A DNA stretch of 64,000 nt, from NCBI RefSeq assembly GCF_000152965.1, contig NZ_CH902583.1, forward strand, positions 430,302 to 494,301. Reading direction: 5' to 3'. The DNA is from Roseobacter sp. MED193 (lineage in GTDB: Bacteria; Pseudomonadota; Alphaproteobacteria; Rhodobacterales; Rhodobacteraceae). The first letter of the stretch is position 1; every line of letters begins with the position of its first letter. Made by a program: the position numbers and the translations under genes. The notes under the pieces were generated by a model, which was not told where the DNA came from, searched no databases, and was given only the letters and a program-made list of their open reading frames with translations. Positions 59,339-64,000 of this stretch are shown here, one piece after another.

Positions 59339-60502
59339 TCACTCCTCTTCCAAGAGAGGTTCGTAGCGTGCGTCCGTTAGGGTCTTGAGGAAAGCCACCA
59401 AGGCGTCCACGCGCCGTGCATCTAACGCGGGTCCATGGGTAAGTTCCGGAACTGAGAGAGTTTCAGGCACTGGAGCTGCCCCCCAGGGCTTGCCAGTTTC
59501 AGGGTTGATCTGCGCAGCCTCGGTCTTGCTGTTGTAGCGATTGTAAAACAGCACCACGGTGCGCAGGTCCTGAAACACACCGTTGTGCATATAGGGACCA
59601 GTGACAGCGACATTGCGTAGAGTTGGGGTGCGGAACTTGCCGCGCTGGGCAGGATCGCTCACCTGTGGATTGGCCAGCAGCCCCTCATCAATAAAATCCG
59701 CTGGCATTCCAGCCTCAAGGCTGATCGCCGGATTTCTGGGCACCCCTATATTGTGGTAGCTGTAATCGCTAAAGGTCTCTTGTGTCCCCATGGGGCTACT
59801 GCGGAGTTGGTGGCACAGGTTGCAATTGGTAAATTGTTCGGAAAAGAACAGGGTCCGCCCCAGCTCCTCTTCTTTGGAAAGGTCTTCTTTGCCAGCAAGG
59901 TAGCGATCATACTTGCTGCTAAAAGGCGCGAGTTCCTCGCTGCGTTCAAAGGCGGCAATAGCCTGGGTCATCGCCTCAAAGCCGCGCTCATCATCCTGCA
60001 GAACATCTGGTGCAAAGAGAGATGCGAAACGCTCGACATAGGCCGGATTGTCACGCAGGCGTTGAACCAAGGCCGCCTTATCTGGCATTCCCATTTCAAC
60101 GGGATTGAGCGGTGGGCCACCGGCTTGCTCTTCCAGACTGTTTGCACGCCCGTCCCAAAACAAGCCCCCGATCCACATAGCTCCTGAATTCTGGTGAAAA
60201 GGCGGGATAAAGGCTGCATAAGAGGCAGTTGGTGCATTCCGGTTACCCAGTGAATCGCCATCATCTCCGAGGGAAAAGGCCCCCTCTGCAGACCGACGAG
60301 GGTCACTGAAACCCTGCGCAGGGCTATGGCAGCTGGCACAGGATTGTGTACGGTTCATCGACAGGTTTTCGTCGTGAAACAGGGCTTCACCCAGTTTCTC
60401 CAACCCCAAAGGCTCAGCCTGAACCGGGCAGGCTGCAGTGAGAACGGCCCAAGCACAGAGGCTAGAGAGGGTCAATTGGGACGGGCTGGGAAACTGCATC
60501 AT
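59339..60502 (-). CDS. Di-heme cytochrome c peroxidase (MauG/CcpA family)
   Basis: This 387-residue periplasmic protein has a signal peptide (LSSLCAWAVLTAACPVQA) and two c-type heme sites, CASCH (about 55-59) and CNLCH (about 226-230). It follows the bacterial CCP/MauG pattern, with a FWDGRANSLEEQAGGPP segment and the late PYMHNGVFQDLRTVV region. It detoxifies hydrogen peroxide or oxidises protein substrates. It is a single gene convergent with the importer operon. Confidence 0.92.
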   Translation of the reverse strand: MMQFPSPSQLTLSSLCAWAVLTAACPVQAEPLGLEKLGEALFHDENLSMNRTQSCASCHSPAQGFSDPRRSAEGAFSLGDDGDSLGNRNAPTASYAAFIPPFHQNSGAMWIGGLFWDGRANSLEEQAGGPPLNPVEMGMPDKAALVQRLRDNPAYVERFASLFAPDVLQDDERGFEAMTQAIAAFERSEELAPFSSKYDRYLAGKEDLSKEEELGRTLFFSEQFTNCNLCHQLRSSPMGTQETFSDYSYHNIGVPRNPAISLEAGMPADFIDEGLLANPQVSDPAQRGKFRTPTLRNVAVTGPYMHNGVFQDLRTVVLFYNRYNSKTEAAQINPETGKPWGAAPVPETLSVPELTHGPALDARRVDALVAFLKTLTDARYEPLLEEE

Positions 60503-60650
60503 GGGCTCCGGGAAAACGGCTGTGCCTGTAAGTCCCGGAAACCCATAATGCGAACCTTGATTTAGCGCAATTCCCGATGAAAAAAATCAGGAATACCCCC
60601 CCCACTCCCACAGCGGATGCGATGTCAGCGCCAAACCAAGAGATTTGTGG

Positions 60651-61061
60651 TCAACTCAGCAGCAAGACCACGATCATCAGAAGATTCATCGAGGCAAATT
60701 GCATCAGCCAGGGATGCCTACGGCTGCGCAGCGCAGCATAGATCGCCAGGATCACTGATACAGACAGGCCAAACAGAGACAGGCTGCCCCCGACAATGCC
60801 CACCATGCCGGTATCTGGCCCCCAAGGAGACCCAACGAGTGTCATCCCCTTGATTCCAAAGCCGATGCAAATTCCCGAAATAGCTCCCATCAGTGTCGCC
60901 CCGACGCTGCGGGCCTTTGCCAGGCCACGCCGTCCCCCCAGGACGCTATCAATCACTTCTTGTGATGGCACCGCTCCGGGTACCCATTGAATGCGTTCGA
61001 GCCGGTCGTCAAAGCTTCTGCTGGTCACTTGAATTCCTCCTGAAATCGCAGGCACCTTCAT
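60651..61061 (-). CDS. Hypothetical membrane protein, about four hydrophobic segments
   Basis: I do not recognise this 136-residue protein. The first ~50 residues are soluble (SFDDRLERIQWVPGAVPSQEVIDSVLGG) with many charges. The rest is hydrophobic: ATLMGAISGICIGFGIKG, then GMVGIVGGSLSLFGLSVSVILAIY and a C-terminal FASMNLLMIVVLLLS. The start MKVPAISGG fits. It lies between the peroxidase and the transglycosylase, both in the same direction, with gaps of about 150 bases each way. Confidence 0.65.
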   Translation of the reverse strand: MKVPAISGGIQVTSRSFDDRLERIQWVPGAVPSQEVIDSVLGGRRGLAKARSVGATLMGAISGICIGFGIKGMTLVGSPWGPDTGMVGIVGGSLSLFGLSVSVILAIYAALRSRRHPWLMQFASMNLLMIVVLLLS

Positions 61062-61218
61062 AAAATATTAAGGCTGATTAATGGCAAACTCAGGAAGTTA
61101 ACAAGGCATTAAGGGAGATTACCAAACATTTAACGCCCCAGCCGGCCGTGACCTTTTGGTTCCCGATCCGGCGCAAAAAGGGCCTGGAGTACATCATCAG
61201 GAGAGAAACACTCGCAGA

Positions 61219-61812
61219 TCAGCTGCCCCAGATTTTGGCAACGTAGTTTTGTGTCTCTTCATAGGGAGGCACGCCACCATATTTGCGCACCGCCTGTGGC
61301 CCAGCATTATAGGCGGCCAATGCCAGACGCCAGGATCCAAACTTTCTAAACTGCTTGGATAGATAGCGCGCGCCACCTTCGAGGTTTTGCTTTGGAACAG
61401 TGGGATCAACCCCAAGCCGACGGGCTGTGGCAGGCATCAACTGTGCCAATCCCAATGCGCCTTTGTGCGACTCTGCATTTGGGTCCCAGTTGCTTTCTTG
61501 CTGGACCAGTCGCAGGAACAAATCCTCTGGGACCCCATGTTTTCGCGCGGCCTCACGGGCCATGACCAGGTATTCGCCCCGATATTTTCCTGTGTATCGC
61601 GGACTGATCGAAGAGGCACTGGGCACCGCATCCGGGCGCAGACGCGCGGAGTCTTCATATTGCTGCGCTGCGCGTGTATCCAATACCCGCGTATGCGAAG
61701 AAAACAGGTCACGCCTGCTTTTGGTGCTGAACATATCGGCCTGTGCCACGGTCGCCCAGGTGCAACCAAGACCAACGCAGCCGCTAAAAAAACCTATTGT
61801 CAGTAACCGCAT
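61219..61812 (-). CDS. Lytic transglycosylase (SLT domain)
   Basis: This 197-residue exported enzyme cleaves peptidoglycan glycan strands. A signal peptide ([18 protein letters not shown], residues 3-25) precedes a linker of about 45 residues and the goose-lysozyme-like SLT domain. The catalytic glutamate is Glu106 in [10 protein letters not shown], followed by [13 protein letters not shown] and the closing [17 protein letters not shown] 61812 follows GAGGTGAGG; the frame runs open to 61884. It is divergent from ssb across about 325 bases that hold no gene I could find. Confidence 0.9.
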   Translation of the reverse strand: MRLLTIGFFSGCVGLGCTWATVAQADMFSTKSRRDLFSSHTRVLDTRAAQQYEDSARLRPDAVPSASSISPRYTGKYRGEYLVMAREAARKHGVPEDLFLRLVQQESNWDPNAESHKGALGLAQLMPATARRLGVDPTVPKQNLEGGARYLSKQFRKFGSWRLALAAYNAGPQAVRKYGGVPPYEETQNYVAKIWGS

Positions 61813-62138
61813 CGCGCCCCTCACCTCGTCGCCCTTGCTGAGTTCAGAGCGGACTATAGCTGGATTTACATCAAATGAAAGCAAACAGCTTCACACGAGG
61901 CCTGACGCCACACGGCCAAGTGGCAATTTAACGCTGATACCGCAGTGCCGCCCGCAGCCGCAAAGCCCCGCCCCCAATAGGCAAGACCACAGCGACCCCA
62001 TCACATTCTGACCAGAGGAGAGCTTTCCACGCCGTGCCCAGGTCTATACTGTGGCCGCAACCTCGCGGCTGGGATTCGGCTCACCTCCGGTCTGAACCGC
62101 GCAACACAACCAAAGATAAGAAATAAGGACGGACCCCA

Positions 62139-62654
62139 ATGGCCGGCTCAGTCAACAAAGTCATTCTCATCGGCAACCTGGGGCGCGACCCTGAAGTACG
62201 GTCGTTTCAAAACGGTGGCAAAGTCTGCAATCTGCGCATAGCAACCTCGGAGAACTGGAAAGACCGCAACACGGGCGAGCGCCGTGAGCGTACCGAATGG
62301 CATTCAGTTGCAATCTTCAACGAAGGTCTTGTGCGTGTCGCAGAACAGTATCTGCGCAAAGGCTCCAAAGTATATATCGAAGGCCAGCTACAGACCCGCA
62401 AATGGCAGGATCAAAGCGGCAATGATCGCTATTCCACCGAGGTGGTCCTGCAAGGGTTCGGCTCCACTTTGACCATGCTCGACGGACGCGGCGAAGGCGG
62501 CGGTTCCGGTGGTGGCTTTGGCGGTGGGCAAGACAGCGGCTATGGCGGCGGTGGCGGCGGTGGCTACGATAGTGGCTCGCAACAGGGTGGCGGCTTTGGC
62601 GGCGGCAACAGCGGCCCCTCGCACAATATCGATGACGATGAGATCCCGTTCTGA
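62139..62654 (+). CDS. ssb: Single-stranded DNA-binding protein
   Basis: SSB coats single-stranded DNA in replication and repair. The 171-residue protein has the OB fold (about 1-110, [17 protein letters not shown]), a glycine-rich linker (about 115-160) and the acidic tip DDDEIPF, which binds partner proteins such as RecG. A terminator follows. No LexA box was found in the ~325-base gap upstream. Confidence 0.97.
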   Translation: MAGSVNKVILIGNLGRDPEVRSFQNGGKVCNLRIATSENWKDRNTGERRERTEWHSVAIFNEGLVRVAEQYLRKGSKVYIEGQLQTRKWQDQSGNDRYSTEVVLQGFGSTLTMLDGRGEGGGSGGGFGGGQDSGYGGGGGGGYDSGSQQGGGFGGGNSGPSHNIDDDEIPF

Positions 62655-62692
62655 GGGCATCAAACTTCAGAACTATTGATTTTCAACACTCG

Positions 62693-62721
62693 AAAGGGTT
62701 GGCGATTTGCCAGCCCTTTTT
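62693..62721 (+). terminator. Terminator of ssb
   Basis: AAAGGGTTGGC (62693-62703) pairs with GCCAGCCCTTT (62709-62719) with one wobble, followed by TT. It lies 38 bases after the stop. Confidence 0.88.
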
Positions 62722-62851
62722 CATTGCGTAATCGGTGTTAGAAAGATGACCTCTGCCGGACAGTGACGCCGGTCGTCTTGACAACCGTTTCACCCAAAGA
62801 GCCCCAATATGCGCAGCCTCCTCGAACATAGGCGGCGCAAAGGACAGGACA

Positions 62852-63798
62852 TCACCCTGTTGGCAATAACTCCGGGCAGACTATTTCTATATCCAGGTCA
62901 AACAGCAAAGAGAGTTCTCGCAAAAATCCAGCTGATTGAGAAATGATTATTTTTGAGGACAAAGCAGCAAAGACGGTTTCATAAAAAGATGCATTATTCT
63001 CTCCAATGATACATTTTCTTGCGCCACACATTAAAGGGCGCAGGTCCTCTTCCAGCTCTTTTTCAAGCGCATCAGCCGAAACAGACCTATCAACAAGAAA
63101 ATCAGGTTTTTTGGAGACTAGAACACGAGACATCTTCGCGAACCCGTCGGATACGAGAATATGGCTCTCGACGCCTTCCCGCTTTTTCACCATGTACAAT
63201 GCATCCAGGTAGGAACGCGTGGTCGCAAACCTACGCCGGTTGCCCAAAGGTAGCGCCTTTTTCAAACCATCTTCGTCAAAGACACCATTGCAGTGTATGA
63301 TTTTCCCGGCAACTGTCAGTGGGTCAAAAACTCCTGGAAAATCATCAGCTAAGACCTGTGCAACATCTCCTCTCCTGACATGTAAAACAATATGATTTTG
63401 GGCAATTTTGCGTTTGGAAACCTCAGAATACATTTTGCTCTGAGAAGCGAGCCCCCGCAGCCTGGGTGTATCTGGTCCTCTCTCTCCGCCAGAACCTCCT
63501 CTAGTTTTGGGTTATTGTAACACCGCGCATCAAATCGATAGGCCGGCTCTACTGTTGTGGAAATTTGAGCAAGACTGTCTGCGCGCTCCCGGCTTATTTC
63601 GGGCTTTGGGTCGAAAAGGCTTGTATATCCGATATCATCAAAAAATGTGTACCCATTCAGACTGTTTCGTCTCTGTGGTCGCGACAAAAACACTCGCGGA
63701 CTAAACGAAAACACGTCAGAGAGATGGAAAAATATATTGATCTGCTGCAACATATCTCCGAAGCCAGCATTTCGAATATAGAGTGTCGAGCGATGCAT
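62852..63798 (-). pseudogene. Glycosyltransferase-like gene split by a frameshift
   Basis: Two overlapping minus-strand frames look like one protein of about 310 residues. The first (63798 to about 63475) begins MHRSTLYIRNAGFGDMLQQIN, typical of fucosyltransferase-like Rossmann starts. The second carries HIVLHVRRGD, the HxRRxD motif of GT11/GT23-type fucosyltransferases, and ends at 62852. In the second frame the sequence continues upstream as PRLRGLASQSKMYSEV, so the crossover is near 63470-63490. A (GA)4 tract (63479-63486) lies exactly there; loss of one unit would join the frames. Low GC and lysine-rich content differ from the neighbours. It could be a true break, a sequencing error, or phase-variable. 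Confidence 0.6.
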
Positions 63799-64000
63799 CT
63801 TCAGCCCCTTGGTCTAAACCGCCAATTTTTGACGTCAAAGTGCCATTGGAAAAGGCAGAAGGCAACGTCCGGGCCGCCCCGCACAGGTAAGCGGCCCCTG
63901 CCCCCAAGGCACGCCCAACATAAGACCCCTCCGGTCGACAGCCTTCCCCGGCGGCTTACACTCTCGCCCCCCCCCCGGCCCTCCGCTGAGTTACCTGTTC
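63799..64000. other. Right-end region, no gene seen
   Basis: The last 200 bases are GC-rich with a ten-C run (63966-63975) and show no supported coding frame. A frame from 63907 only extends through the glycosyltransferase's wrong frame. Confidence 0.3.

Overview
The window is ordinary chromosome of a marine alphaproteobacterium of the Roseobacter group (Rhodobacterales; Phaeobacter, Ruegeria or Tritonibacter-like). Reasons: the ctrA-sciP pair, the frr-uppS-cdsA-dxr-rseP-bamA-skp-fabZ-lpxA-lpxI-lpxB order, many ABC uptake systems, a class I PPK2, alphaproteobacterial GTTC-N7-GTTC SOS boxes, and palindromic intergenic repeats ending in a GGGATATTT-like tail. I saw no rRNA, tRNA, CRISPR array or insertion sequence. 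The gene-dense part looks uniformly high in GC; the last ~1.2 kb (a frameshifted glycosyltransferase) looks different and probably acquired.

Layout. 1-7.8 kb: 3' end of guaA, a DMT exporter, a P-loop ATPase beside metA (whose Glu111 predicts an acetyl-CoA enzyme), ppk2 overlapped by a TetR gene, rplM-rpsI, and a GH19-type wall hydrolase. 7.8-10.3 kb: a MocR regulator divergent from a DUF1127 gene with repeated operators, then speD. 10.3-20.3 kb: a catabolic island with a Bsr-like racemase, M20 amidohydrolase, HDAC-type deacetylase, beta-keto acid cleavage enzyme and class III aminotransferase, all on the minus strand, a divergent LysR gene, and an amino-acid ABC importer. The set fits uptake and breakdown of an acetylated beta-amino acid. 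20.5-28 kb: psd, a thioesterase, a crotonase-fold protein, trmFO, gluQ, hisI, an IscU-like protein and a soluble chemoreceptor.

28-28.5 kb holds what I consider the best find: a 40-residue single-span membrane protein behind a cluster of five LexA half-sites (one exact GAAC-N7-GAAC), with a duplicated 11-bp element in its leader, a structured RNA downstream and a strong terminator. It resembles in logic the SOS-induced SidA division inhibitor of Caulobacter. 28.5-34.3 kb: recG, ligA, ctrA, sciP. 34.4-37.7 kb: mnmA and an unrecognised membrane-anchored propeller-like protein. 37.7-50.3 kb: lipid A, outer-membrane assembly, isoprenoid, phospholipid and translation genes on the minus strand, with a second hidden 45-residue membrane protein that has its own terminator. 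50.4-59.3 kb: miaA, an AraC regulator, paired palindromes and a complete oligopeptide-type ABC importer. 59.3-64 kb: a di-heme peroxidase, a small membrane protein, a lytic transglycosylase, ssb, and the broken glycosyltransferase.

All names come from reading the translated sequences; no searches were run. Starts were moved from the longest open frame where a ribosome-binding site or family length justified it.
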